Shown here in pieces: positions 55,301 to 63,544 of a stretch of DNA of 64,000 bases. Source of the stretch: Micrasema longulum (lineage: Eukaryota > Arthropoda > Insecta > Trichoptera > Brachycentridae); the NCBI GenBank assembly GCA_022494885.1, contig JAGVSM010003803.1, positions 62,001-126,000 of the forward strand. The letters are read 5' to 3'. Within the stretch, counting starts at the first letter, position 1, and each line of letters starts with the position of its first letter. Below the pieces are notes generated by a model. That model was not told where the DNA came from. It did no database searches and saw only the letters and a program-made list of their open reading frames with translations. The translations under genes were made by a program, and so were the position numbers.

Positions 55301-56408
55301 AAGAATTTTCACTTACAAACTTAAATGTTTTAGATGTATAAAACTGTTAAAAAAATCGAAAACGGTTTTATCAATTCAACCGAATTAAGTGTTTTGGGTA
55401 ATGGCTTAAGGTCAGAAAAATGTTTAAAATAATAATCATCATTACAATATTTGAGTTTGACCAAATGTTCATAGACAAAAGACCGGATTTCACCCCCTAG
55501 GGAGTCATTAAGATTAACAAATTACAACAGGGATGGAGAATACCTTAAATAAGGGAATATGAAAGTCTAGGCATTTACAGGGTACATTGAACTCCTTAAT
55601 AAAGATACCAGCCTCGAAGATGTCGCGAAAGCGATGAAACCGGTCACTGGATATTTCAAATTTGTGGATTAAAGTATCACTCGTCTTTTATTTATATAAT
55701 AAAAAGTTTTATCCATCATTTGACGTTTAATCATTAGTGTGGTCATTATTACATTAAAAATTCCAAATTAAACACTCCCTAGAGGGTTGATAAGATTCAG
55801 AATACCACTCCAGGCTTAGTTACAAACTAACCCTAAAAAAGGCAGAGTATTTTTCCGAAACCAGTTGGTTATTAAATCGTTAAAAAATAAAGTGGTACGT
55901 CCAAAAAACCAAAATTATTTCATCGCAATACATAATTTTTTCACAAAGTTAATGCTTCAAATATCGAAAATATCTACTAGATTTCCTAATTTAGGGTTTT
56001 TACACGAGAGCAGACATTGAGTTATAAACCCTAGTCCAGGGTTATAAATTTATTTAACACACAGAACTGTATTCTTCATCCGCCTGGACATAGTGAATAA
56101 GCAAACCATTTGCAAATGTTTTAAATTTTAAATAAATTTCTAGTGGAGATTTTAAAATTAAATAATGGCATAATAAGTACAGAGATGTGAATATATTAAT
56201 AATTTAGTAGGAGCAACGTAAGATTTATAATATAGAACACACTTTTAAGGTGTATTGGTAATATGATCATTAAGCTTTATATTTTATTTAATATGAAACA
56301 AAATGCTACTTTGTAAACCTATAGTAATACAATTTAATAAAAGATATAAGTACGTATATCAACTTTTTTTTATACTCAAGAAATTATATTTACATACATA
56401 CCTTTCAT
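52376..56408 (-). CDS. Gene 4: secreted single-domain chitin-binding (CBM14) protein
   Basis: Predicted three-exon minus-strand gene, 105 codons: exon 1 56402-56408 (ATGAAAG, donor GTATGT), exon 2 53182-53396 (acceptor TTTTTTTTGAAG, donor GTAAGT), exon 3 52376-52471 (acceptor TTTTTAG, stop TAG). Phases are 1 and 0. The protein starts MKAVIVLFSLVSLVFAA, a signal peptide. CBM14 cysteines lie at 29, 47, 53, 63, 76 and 87 with the cluster spacing of 17, 5, 9, 12 and 10, and with CSTFYVCED and GLWFNPLVG-VCDWPANVPEG. A Pro/Gly-rich loop (PPPGPGG) separates Cys1 and Cys2. The tail is Thr-rich (VSTTTLEPDTTTTTD). It should be exported and bind chitin in an extracellular matrix. Exon 2 is distinctly GC-richer than its surroundings and than the sister exons. 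Exon 1 is 3 kb upstream but fits phase, Met-Lys-Ala start and a nearby TATA box. Confidence 0.85.
52620..52700 (+). repeat. Repeat family E fragment (gene 4 intron 2)
   Basis: GGAAGCTCAGTGCCACGGGA and AACAATGTTTTCCTACACGC resemble the first part of family E copies 1 and 2. The CRE-like part is missing. Confidence 0.5.
53610..53700 (+). mobile_element. hAT-type terminal sequence (gene 4 intron 1)
   Basis: TTGCAAACCGCGGCCCGCGA then GCCGCATGCGGCTTTTTAGC is the recognisable terminus of a widespread hAT group. The following 150 bases contain a few in-frame residues (MDPKKELLQLLMFG) but no transposase that I can confirm. Confidence 0.5.
54700..55197 (-). pseudogene. PLE copy 2: GIY-YIG endonuclease end
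   Basis: Minus-strand PLE fragment. It reads CYVGQTGRAFKTRIKEKIQS, LIENKHSFDLKKYVKI, IAPKGHKFNKLEILEIN and ends near HSPLLYPLYY. A short insertion resembling a LINE tail (AACCCTTACGG) lies at 55085-55165. The conserved His after KTRIKE is Lys here. This copy retains the A-run that is one base short in copy 1. Confidence 0.8.
55198..55335 (+). repeat. Inverted 3' tail plus outer segment of PLE copy 2
   Basis: GCGATGAAACCGGTCACTGG, CCAAATTTGTGGGTTAAAGT and then AATGAACTTTCATCAAGAAT to GTTTTAGAT. The order (outer segment, inverted tail, body) is exactly that of copy 1 at 2650-2747. Both independent copies share the 46-bp outer segment. Confidence 0.8.
55440..55590 (+). mobile_element. Family M, copy 12 (5' part)
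   Basis: CAATATTTGAGTTTGACC, CCCCCTAGGGAGTCATTAAG, AACAAATTACAACAGGGATG and GGCATTTACAGGG. A PLE tail begins directly after it. Confidence 0.7.
55590..55705 (+). mobile_element. PLE 3' tail, solitary, with hammerhead-like fold
   Basis: ACCAGCCTCGAAGATGTCGC, GAAAGCGATGAAACCGG, TCACTGGATATTTC and TATCACTCGTCTTTTATTTA match 5011-5105. The fold is at 55608-55650: stem I CCAG/CTGG, stem II GTCGC-GAAA-GCGAT and the GAAACCGGTC core, with the same non-canonical 5' core as copy 1. Confidence 0.75.
56025..56095 (+). repeat. Repeat family F, copy 3 (gene 4 intron 1)
   Basis: AGTCCAGGGTTATAAATTTA, ACAGAACTGTATTCTTCATC and CGCCTGGAC resemble copies 1 and 2, diverged. Confidence 0.4.
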
Positions 56409-56450
56409 GTTTAACAAATATGAACTACTACAGAGATTGTATTTTTTCCC

Positions 56451-56458
56451 TTTATATA
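56451..56458 (-). promoter_or_regulatory. TATA box of gene 4 (proposed)
   Basis: TATATAAA on the minus strand about 45 bp upstream of the gene 4 ATG, closer than in genes 1-3, so the leader would be short. Confidence 0.5.
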
Positions 56459-56846
56459 AGATTCAAGTAATAAAATGAAATCTGAGAATGTTCCCTTCCC
56501 ACAAAATGTTCAGAACCAGACATCAAAATAATGATAATAGGCAGTCATAAATTTTTTTTCTCTTTATGTATATTTTCATATTAATACTAAGAATACCAAA
56601 TTTGTTAGGAAAATATTTTTTTTTTACCAAGTAAACAATATATTTAGATGGATAGGTAACATAATTGAAAATAAATGTAAACAAATATAAATTTGTTTCG
56701 TATAAAAAAACCCTTTTTGAATTATTTGCAGAGGTAGATATATTGTATTTTAAGTGCTTAAAACAGATGTGTTTAAGTGTTAAACATAATTAAATATTTA
56801 TTATAACAAAAACTTTATTACATTTTCAAAAAGGGATTACCCTTGA

Positions 56847-56940
56847 ATGGAATATCAAGTAGATGAAAGTGAGCATTTTCGAGACATCTTTCTGTTCGCG
56901 TTTGATCGAGGGAATAAAGCTGCCAAGTATGCTCGCGATA
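56847..56940 (+). pseudogene. Mariner transposase N-terminal fragment
   Basis: MEYQVDESEHFRDIFLFAFD and RGNKAAKYARDI form the first helix-turn-helix of a mariner-type transposase. It runs directly into repeat family H, so the rest was lost or replaced. Confidence 0.72.
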
Positions 56941-57103
56941 TATATATATATTTCTTTTTATTTAGGAAACATACAGTACAGTTACAAAGTTTTATATTTA
57001 ACACAGTTAGACTTAACTCTAATGGACCAGTGAAGTTTCCATATTATAAAGTAATTATATGTAAGGTTATTAATTAAAGTATAAAAAGAGAAGGAAAATA
57101 AAC

Positions 57104-57116
57104 ATAAATAGAAGTT
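57104..57116 (+). repeat. Target-site duplication, left arm, M copy 13
   Basis: ATAAATAGAAGTT, repeated exactly at 57371-57383. The paralogous empty site is in repeat H copy 1. Confidence 0.85.
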
Positions 57117-57370
57117 CAACAATGTTTGATTATGTCCAAATGCTTGCAGACTGGCTGGATTTCCTCCCTAGGGAGTTGTTCGTATTTAAATTTATTTCAA
57201 CAGAGAGGGAGAGGGAGTGGATGTTCAAACATGGGCAGAATGGTGAATGTTACACAGTGTGTAAAGTGGCCACTTAAACCAGCCAATGACAGGTCATAAG
57301 CCCTGTAAATGCCTAGACTTCCATATTCCCTTCTCGAAAACTTTTTCCCTCTCTGTTGAAATAAATTTAA
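57117..57370 (+). mobile_element. Family M, copy 13 (complete short form)
   Basis: CAACAATGTTTGATTATGTC, CTCCCTAGGGAGTTGTTCGT, inverted tail (ATTTATTTCAACAGAGAGGG), a shortened body (GGGCAGAATGGTGAATGTTA to CCTAGACTTCC) and tail TCCCTCTCTGTTGAAATAAA. It is 254 bp between perfect 13-bp direct repeats. Confidence 0.87.
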
Positions 57371-57800
57371 ATAAATAGAAGTTGTTTAAAAATTTAATTA
57401 AAGTTAAAAAATGAAGAAACTTTGTAAAAGTAATTGTAAGTTAAAAATTAAAATAAAGAATGAAAAACATGCTCAGATGAAAAAATAAAATAAATTAATA
57501 ATAACATTTTTTTAAAAAGGGAAAACATAAATATACACAAACATATTTTAAGGGATTTAAAGAAACGACGAGACGAATCTTTAAATATGAAAATAAATTT
57601 AAGTCAAGTTAAAAACGTTTTCAAAATTAATGACACATTATAGTATTAACAGCAATATATTGATTTTACATACATTTACAATATAAGTAATAGAAAGTAG
57701 TTTAAAGGTATAAAAATATGTCAATGGAGAAGAGAAAAAAGAAAAAATAACAGGTATAGCAAGTAATATTTAAAATTTGAAAAAGCAATACAAGAAGATT

Positions 57801-58825
57801 TTAATCCAAAAGTAGTTGATAAAATTTCAGTAAAGCGATTTTCGCAGTTATATTTGTCCAGGGTACCGTGAAAATGCCATAAATTACTGAGTAAACTGTT
57901 GTGAAATAATGAAGGATGACTAATTTTATGTATTTGCTTTTTGTTGTGTCGTCTTGTTTACTTCATTTGGAAAAAAAGCGTACATAACTTATATGTACGC
58001 CAACAAATCAATCAATAAATATATAACTCGATACGCCAAAAATCGAAACAGTTCAGAAAATACTTGTTTCATGTATTATTTTTATTTATTTTTTACCAAG
58101 TTAGTTATTAAATATCTTAAGAACTAATATAACATTTCATAACATGATTCTTTACCTAAATTTCTGAAGAATTTTTTTTTTCAAATTAATTTGAAATATT
58201 TGTCTGTTTTATGTTTCTTCAAGTAACTCATTATACAGATTCACAATGAGTTTTGATACTGTTTTTTTCCTCAGCCATCTCCAAAATGGATTTCTAGGAG
58301 CTTCTTCACATTTTAAAGTTTTTCGCGACTTACGTTTGCAACATTCTCCGCTTCAATTTGAAGAGGGTTAATGGTTGCCAGTGTTTTTTTGGCTTTCGTT
58401 AGACTTCGTAAACTTCCAGTAGAAACGTTATAGTGCAGAACGCCTTTCACCAGGATTTCCTTAGCCTTTTTACTGATCTTCGCAAAATGACACGTTTGCA
58501 TTCTGATATTTTAAAGTGTCACTGTGCAGGTGTTTTAAGGACGTCTTCAGCTTCTGTATTCCAATCAAAAAATTAAAAATCGTGCCCAGCCATTAAATCA
58601 GTGGAGTGCTGTTACATCACATCAGTGTTTTTGCGTGGATTCGATATTATTAATATCTCCCAGAAAACTTGACCGTGGATGATTAATTCCGCATTTTTGT
58701 AAACGCGTATACGAGCTATTTTTGTTTTGAACACAAACTTTGTTACTTTTTTCAATGGCAGTACGCCTGATTTTATTCGGTGTTTAGTGACCATTAAACG
58801 CGCCACAATCAGACGAATCCATCGG
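57801..58825. other. No gene recognised; possible transposon coding debris on -
   Basis: Minus frames at 58313-58501 (KISKKAKEILVKGVLHYN) and 58612-58806 (KKVTKFVFKTKIARIRVYKN) are not AT-biased artefacts but match no family I can name. They may be parts of one decayed transposon ORF. Confidence 0.35.
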
Positions 58826-58829
58826 TGTA

Positions 58830-59065
58830 TCTAATTCAATACATCAAAAAGTGGCGCTTTCGTTATTTTGATACTAGGCCCCACATTTTTCCATAATTTT
58901 CTGTCTTGGGCACTTTGTTTCCATCCATGGCCCATGAGTTCGATGACGTCGTCAGTCCATCTCCTCTGTGGTCTCCCTACTTTCCTTTTACTTTCGAAGG
59001 GTCTCCAGTTTAGTATTCTGGGGGTCCACCTGTCAACTTCTTGTCTCGCCACATAACCCGGCCAT
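58830..59065 (-). mobile_element. Non-LTR polymerase C-terminal end
   Basis: The minus strand encodes MARQEVDRWTPRILNWRP, KRKVGRPQRRWTDDVIELM and HGWKQSAQDRKLWKNVG, the GRPxxRWxDD motif of RTE-like LINE C-termini. Confidence 0.8.
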
Positions 59066-59074
59066 TTTTGTCTT

Positions 59075-59715
59075 TTTTCAATTTCAATTTATTTATTTTA
59101 TAAACGTTTATGTACATTACAAAATATTTCAATGCATACATAAAACGAAAAAATTTATACAAAAATAGTAACATAAAAATACCCAGCAATTATAAAGAAA
59201 GAATGCCATCCTCTCTGAACTTTTTTTCACTAATACGAAAGATGTCAATATCCGAAGAGATACGGTTGAGTAAAGACATTGCTCTTCCTACTGGCATTAC
59301 CATCGGCAGGTTGGTTCTGCAAGCAGGAAGATAAAACAGCTTAAGCTCTCTATGTACTACCTTAGTAGTCATTAGGAACGTAAAGGAAAATACTCTCCAT
59401 TACACCCATGTTTATCGTAATACCACGGATCAATAGGAAAAAATACAGAAGCAAGAATGCATTTCTTATTTTTTCCAAACTATTGTAGCCAAACATTCCC
59501 AGTATAAAGTCAGACGGGTACAACCACGGATAATATCCGCACTCCCTTAAGTAAAGATACCTCAGAAATTTCTGCTGAACCATCTCCAGCATAAGAAAGT
59601 ACTTCAATTCGTGGGGCGCCCAGATCTGAGATTCACACTCAAGTCTGCTTCGCACCAATGAGTTATAAAGAAGCCTTAGAACACGAGTATTCAAGAACAC
59701 CTAAGCTGTTCGGAG
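59075..59715 (-). mobile_element. LINE W, second copy
   Basis: The minus strand encodes LRLLYNSLVRSRLECESQIW, VQQKFLRYLYLRECGYYPWL and TNLPMVMPVGRAMSLLNRIS, with a stop between 59362 and 59372. It is closely similar to 49659-50240. An AAATAAATAAA tail lies at 59085-59100. Confidence 0.8.
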
Positions 59716-59869
59716 AACAAATCCCAACATTTTGCGCGCATTGTCACAGACAGTGCCTATGTGAGTATGAAATTTCAGTCTTCTCACTCTTTTTGCGATA
59801 TCGGTAACCTTTGTACGGCGTTTTATCTCCTCATTCCTTGTTCGGTCTCTCAAGGAGACGCTCAACATT

Positions 59870-60390
59870 AGTCTTTACAAAGACCGTTGAGTGCAGTTAA
59901 TTTTGTGAACACTTCTAGCAGTGAGTGACATGGTCTCAAGACCGTATGTTGCCACCGGCACAACACGAGAGTTGTAGACTTTGGTTTTCAGATTATTTGA
60001 AATTTCCTTACTGAAAACGTGTTTCAGCTTTCCAAACGCAGACCAACTTAACCCGATTCGTATAGACAGTTCCCCAGTTTGATTATTTTTTTCTAATTTG
60101 ATTTTGTGCCCAAGGTAAATGTCCTCGTCAACAGCACCGATAGTTTTACTTCCGGTACATATGTTGCTAGGTATTGGACTCGAAATCTTGGTTTTGTCTA
60201 TATTCATTTCCAGACCAATATTTCTAGAGGCTTCGTATAATTCTTTTATCATATCTATGGTATGGAATCTTCCAGTTCATTTACCTCTCCACTTATTATT
60301 ACAATATCGTCTGCAAATCGGAGGTGATTTAAATACTTACCATCTATTGTTTGCCTTTGTTTTTCCAATGTAGCATCTTGAAAATTATTA
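59870..60390 (-). mobile_element. Non-LTR polymerase, late RT and thumb region
   Basis: The minus strand encodes ELYEASRNIGLEMNIDKTKI, DEDIYLGHKIKLEKNNQTGE, FGKLKHVFSKEISNNLKTKV and VPVATYGLETMSLTARSVHK. The upstream catalytic region (YLNHLRFADDIV-like, about 60300-60345) is still visible. It is probably the same insertion as 58830-59065, split by LINE W. Confidence 0.8.
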
Positions 60391-60717
60391 ATACAATATA
60401 TTTTTTGATACAATATAATATAAAAAAATATTAATACAACATAATATAAAAAAATATTAATACAGTATAACTTTTAAGAGCCCACATTATAACTTTATTC
60501 CTTCTGGCTGGAAAAGATAGGGAAAGGAAATTAAAGGCAGAAACTTTTAATTTAATGAAATAAAAGATTTTGGAGATAAATCTCTAAGTAATTTAACGTG
60601 TTTGATTGAAAGATTTAAGTAGATACGACGACAATCAAATCAGAAAATCTCATTTAAAATGTTGTATTATAGCGCAAGTCATTTAAAATTGATATTTAAA
60701 CAAATACAGCCGTATCT

Positions 60718-60752
60718 CCACAGTCATTATCGTTAACTCTTGTGTGGCTGTG
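60718..60752 (+). repeat. Direct repeat with internal inverted arms, left copy
   Basis: CCACAGTC followed by TTAACTCTTGTGTGGCTGTG. It recurs at 61488-61536 as CCACAGTC and TTAACTCTTGTGTGACTGTG. Confidence 0.6.
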
Positions 60753-61487
60753 ATGTCATACTAGGCTACATACGATACAATAATGTATCTCTCTTTTTTT
60801 AAATGCAGAAATCGTATTTTTGTCATCTTCAAATGGATATTTTCACACCGAATACGGAAAGTAAAATTTGTATAACTACGCTGGATTTTAATACAAAAAA
60901 TATTCATCCTTACTACGCGAAGAATTAATGTGACGCCAATACAGCAATACATATATATGTATAAAAGAGAGCACGAGGATAACATTCATAACAAGAAAGA
61001 CAGAGACGCTGTTCTGCGGCCGGTGTTTGTGAGAAGAGATTCAGTCGGTTATTAACATTAATGTGGGATGCACGCACGCGCGTAAGATTACCGTAGTATT
61101 TATGATTTAAAATTTATTTTGCTGTAACAGGGCCAAATTAAATATTTATTTTTATAAACTATGGAAAAGAAATCAATTAAAATTGAGGGGAAAAAACCCA
61201 CCTACACACGCAGCTGTTATTGAGTCTTGGGGGCTCTCTGTGGCTACGCTACTTTAACGAATTTACTTTCTAAATACAATTTGTTTAAGTTTAAATCTAG
61301 GGCAGAAAAGAGCATGCTACTAATAAATATACACGATTTCTCTACGCTAGTCTTTCTTGAAAAAAAAATATCAATGAATTATTTAACATGTCTCCATTTT
61401 TTTTTTCAAATGTCTGAACTTAAGAATATTCCGTCTTTTGATTGTGGAAACGCAATGTTACATCACCGCGCGCTAAGGAACTATTTG

Positions 61488-61536
61488 CCACAGTCCACCT
61501 ATTGAGTGTTACTTTTTAACTCTTGTGTGACTGTGG
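61488..61536 (+). repeat. Direct repeat with internal inverted arms, right copy
   Basis: See the left copy. CCACAGTC and GACTGTGG are complementary, so each repeat can form a hairpin. Confidence 0.6.
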
Positions 61537-61680
61537 TGGAATTCGAGTTACACCACAAGACTAGATAGTAATATTTCTCTATTGTTTATCTGTGAAAAAT
61601 ATTCTTATACCTAGAAAGTTAGATAAGAACAATGTAAATTAATCGATTGATTTTTAAGCGATAAGTAAGTGCATTAATAT

Positions 61681-61800
61681 AACATATTACAACAGAGATG
61701 AAAAACACTTTACATACTGTGTAACATTAACAATTTAGCCCATATGTGAACATCTATATTCCTTCGATTCTTCCATCTATTGATGTTTGTCTTCACATCA
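61681..61800 (-). mobile_element. Family M, copy 14 (partial)
   Basis: AACATATTACAACAGAGATG, ACATACTGTGTAACATTAAC and TTCTTCCATCTATTGATGTT. It has an internal deletion that joins the tail to the ACACTGTGTAACATT block. Its last bases are followed by an inverted CATCAATAGATGGAAG. Confidence 0.7.
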
Positions 61801-61869
61801 ATAGATGGAAGATCAACAGATCGTCATCATAATTCCATGTCGGCTCCCTAGTTTAATTTTTTTTTTTTT

Positions 61870-61978
61870 TTTAATGAGACTTGCGCTGGAAAAATGGAAA
61901 CTGAGTTGTCGTAGCGTAGGAACTGAACCTTTAATCCGTGAGTCCACAATACTACAACGGTACCACAATCCGGTTCTT
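61870..61978 (-). mobile_element. tRNA-derived SINE family B, copy 4
   Basis: GCTGGAAAAATGGAAACTGA, GTAGGAACTGAACCTTTAAT and CACAATCCGG match B copy 1 best. A T-run of 15 precedes it. Confidence 0.65.
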
Positions 61979-61989
61979 TGTTGGAGCAT

Positions 61990-62290
61990 TTGGTGTCCAT
62001 AGAGAGCCTCCATGCATCTCTATCAGCTGCTATGCGATCTCCTGAGTCAGGTTCGCGTCTCGAAATTCCGGCATAATCTTCCAACGGACAGCCAACGGTG
62101 GACGTCCAGGACGTCGAGAACCTGATACTTGAAGTAGGAAGCGTGGTTAAGGCTTTAAGGTGGCATTGTTTGTTAATAGTAACATATGGTAAACACGCTC
62201 CATCGATTAGATCATGTGAGATATGGTTTTGATATTTTAAACGTGGTGATTTCAATGTGAAAGACATTGCTCGCTCTGGTAGATCACAAA
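61990..62290 (-). mobile_element. LINE C-terminal end, decayed
   Basis: The minus strand shows GISRREPDSGDRIAADRDAW then RLSMDTK, resembling the closing AQDRxxWR motif of RTE-like LINEs, with frame breaks upstream. Confidence 0.55.
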
Positions 62291-62299
62291 TGTGCGAAA

Positions 62300-62400
62300 A
62301 CAAGCAATTGCAGACGTTACTGGGTGATGACCCTAATCAAACTCAACAGCAATTGGCAAATGAGGAAATGAACTCTTGCTGAACATATGATTAATTTGAA
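62300..62400 (+). pseudogene. Mariner transposase middle fragment
   Basis: KQLQTLLGDDPNQTQQQLAN and EEMNSC correspond to the second helix-turn-helix region of mariner transposases (pattern LLxEDxxQTQEQLA). Confidence 0.65.
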
Positions 62401-62404
62401 TCGG

Positions 62405-62550
62405 GTTAGGTCCCGTGACTAGTGTTGCGGACTAACGGATCAGAGGTCCGAGGTTCGAACCCTACTCTACCCCAACTTGATTTCCATTTTCCAAGAGTGG
62501 GTTATTTGTAACTCGTTGAAAACGGCCTCAAAAATTTAAATATTTTGGTA
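62405..62550 (+). mobile_element. tRNA-derived SINE family B, copy 5 (sense)
   Basis: GTCCCGTGACTAGTGTTGCG, GGTCCGAGGTTCGAACCCTA (box B) and ACCCCAACTTGATTTCC, ending GTAACTCGTTGAAAACGG. This is the only copy in sense orientation. Confidence 0.82.
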
Positions 62551-62573
62551 TTTCAGGGTGCCTGAATGAATGA

Positions 62574-63005
62574 CTAGACAGGTGCCACCGTTTTGTAGCA
62601 CCAGATGTTCAATTTGGACAAATTATGGGACAAAATGTTACAATCGTTTTTGTTTTTTATTTCTTTGAATATTTTCATATCATATGCAAATATGAGAACA
62701 TGTACATTATCAAATATATCAATTACATCATTTATAAATATTAAAAACAACACTGGACCAAGATGCGAGCCTTGAGGTACTCCACTAACTGATTTAAATT
62801 TATATGATACTATATCATTTATTTTCACTGACAGGTTTCTATCGAACAAATATGTTTTAAACCAATTTAGTACCTTTAATTCCAGATCGTTCTAATTTGT
62901 TAATTAGAATTTTATCTTTTACTTTGTCGATAGCCTTGCTAAAATCTGTGTAAATAGAATCGATTTGGGTTTTTTTGGATAGTGCATCAGATATAATATT
63001 TTAGT
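62574..63005 (-). mobile_element. Non-LTR reverse transcriptase core fragment
   Basis: The minus strand encodes DSIYTDFSKAIDKVKDKI (motif A), SGVPQGSHLGPVLFLIFIND (motif B region) and VLIFAYDMKIFKEIKN (motif C). The catalytic FADD reads FAYD, so one aspartate is lost. It lacks both ends of ORF2. Confidence 0.85.
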
Positions 63006-63149
63006 ATGGTATGTAGTATTATAAATGTTTGTAAAAGGCAGATTTACCGTTTATGTTAATAAAATAAAATAAATAAATAAATAAAATTAATCATAAGAAC
63101 GCAAATATTTTTTTTCTTAAAAATTATAATTCAAATAACGCATTGATCA

Positions 63150-63478
63150 AAAGACGACCGGAACACATGGCAAAGTGGTTTTGTTACACGACAATGCGCT
63201 GTCTCACACAGCAAAGCCAGTGAAAGACACCTTATCGCTTGGATGGGACATCCCTCCGCACCCGCCATATTCTCCCGACCCGGCGCCATCTGACTATCAG
63301 CTCTTCGCATCAATGGGGCACGCGCTCGCAGAGCAGCACTTCAGCAATTTCAAGGAAGTTGGAAAATGGCTCGACAAATGATTTGCTGCAAAAGACCAAC
63401 AGTTTTTGGGGCATAGTGTTTATAACTTACCTGGATGGGCTAAGTGTGTAGAAACCGATGGCCAATATTTTGACTAAA
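63150..63478 (+). pseudogene. Mariner transposase C-terminal catalytic fragment
   Basis: VVLLHDNALSHTAKPVKDTL holds the second catalytic Asp; PHPPYSPDPAPSDYQLFASM contains the conserved YSPDLAPSDYHLF motif with the third Asp; FAAKDQQFLGHSVYNLPGWA and ETDGQYFD form the end. A TGA replaces the Trp codon after WLDK at 63379-63381, which truncates the frame. Confidence 0.85.
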
Positions 63479-63544
63479 CAAAAATAAATTTCCCTTGAAA
63501 ATTAAGTATTTTCTTTTCCACGAAAACCGCAAAAACTTATGAAT

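Larger units (their letters stand above)
56950..57800 (+). repeat. Repeat family H, copy 2, interrupted by family M
   Basis: Inverted partner of 46995-47660. The M copy at 57117-57370 lies inside it. The two H copies are about 10 kb apart and inverted, so they could pair in single strands. Confidence 0.7.
60400..61680. other. Intergenic, with a paired direct repeat
   Basis: AT-rich. Contains TATA-like TGTATAAAAGAGAG at 60958 followed by GC-rich CTGTTCTGCGGCCGG, possibly LTR or promoter debris. Two direct repeats lie at 60718-60752 and 61488-61536. No gene recognised. Confidence 0.45.
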
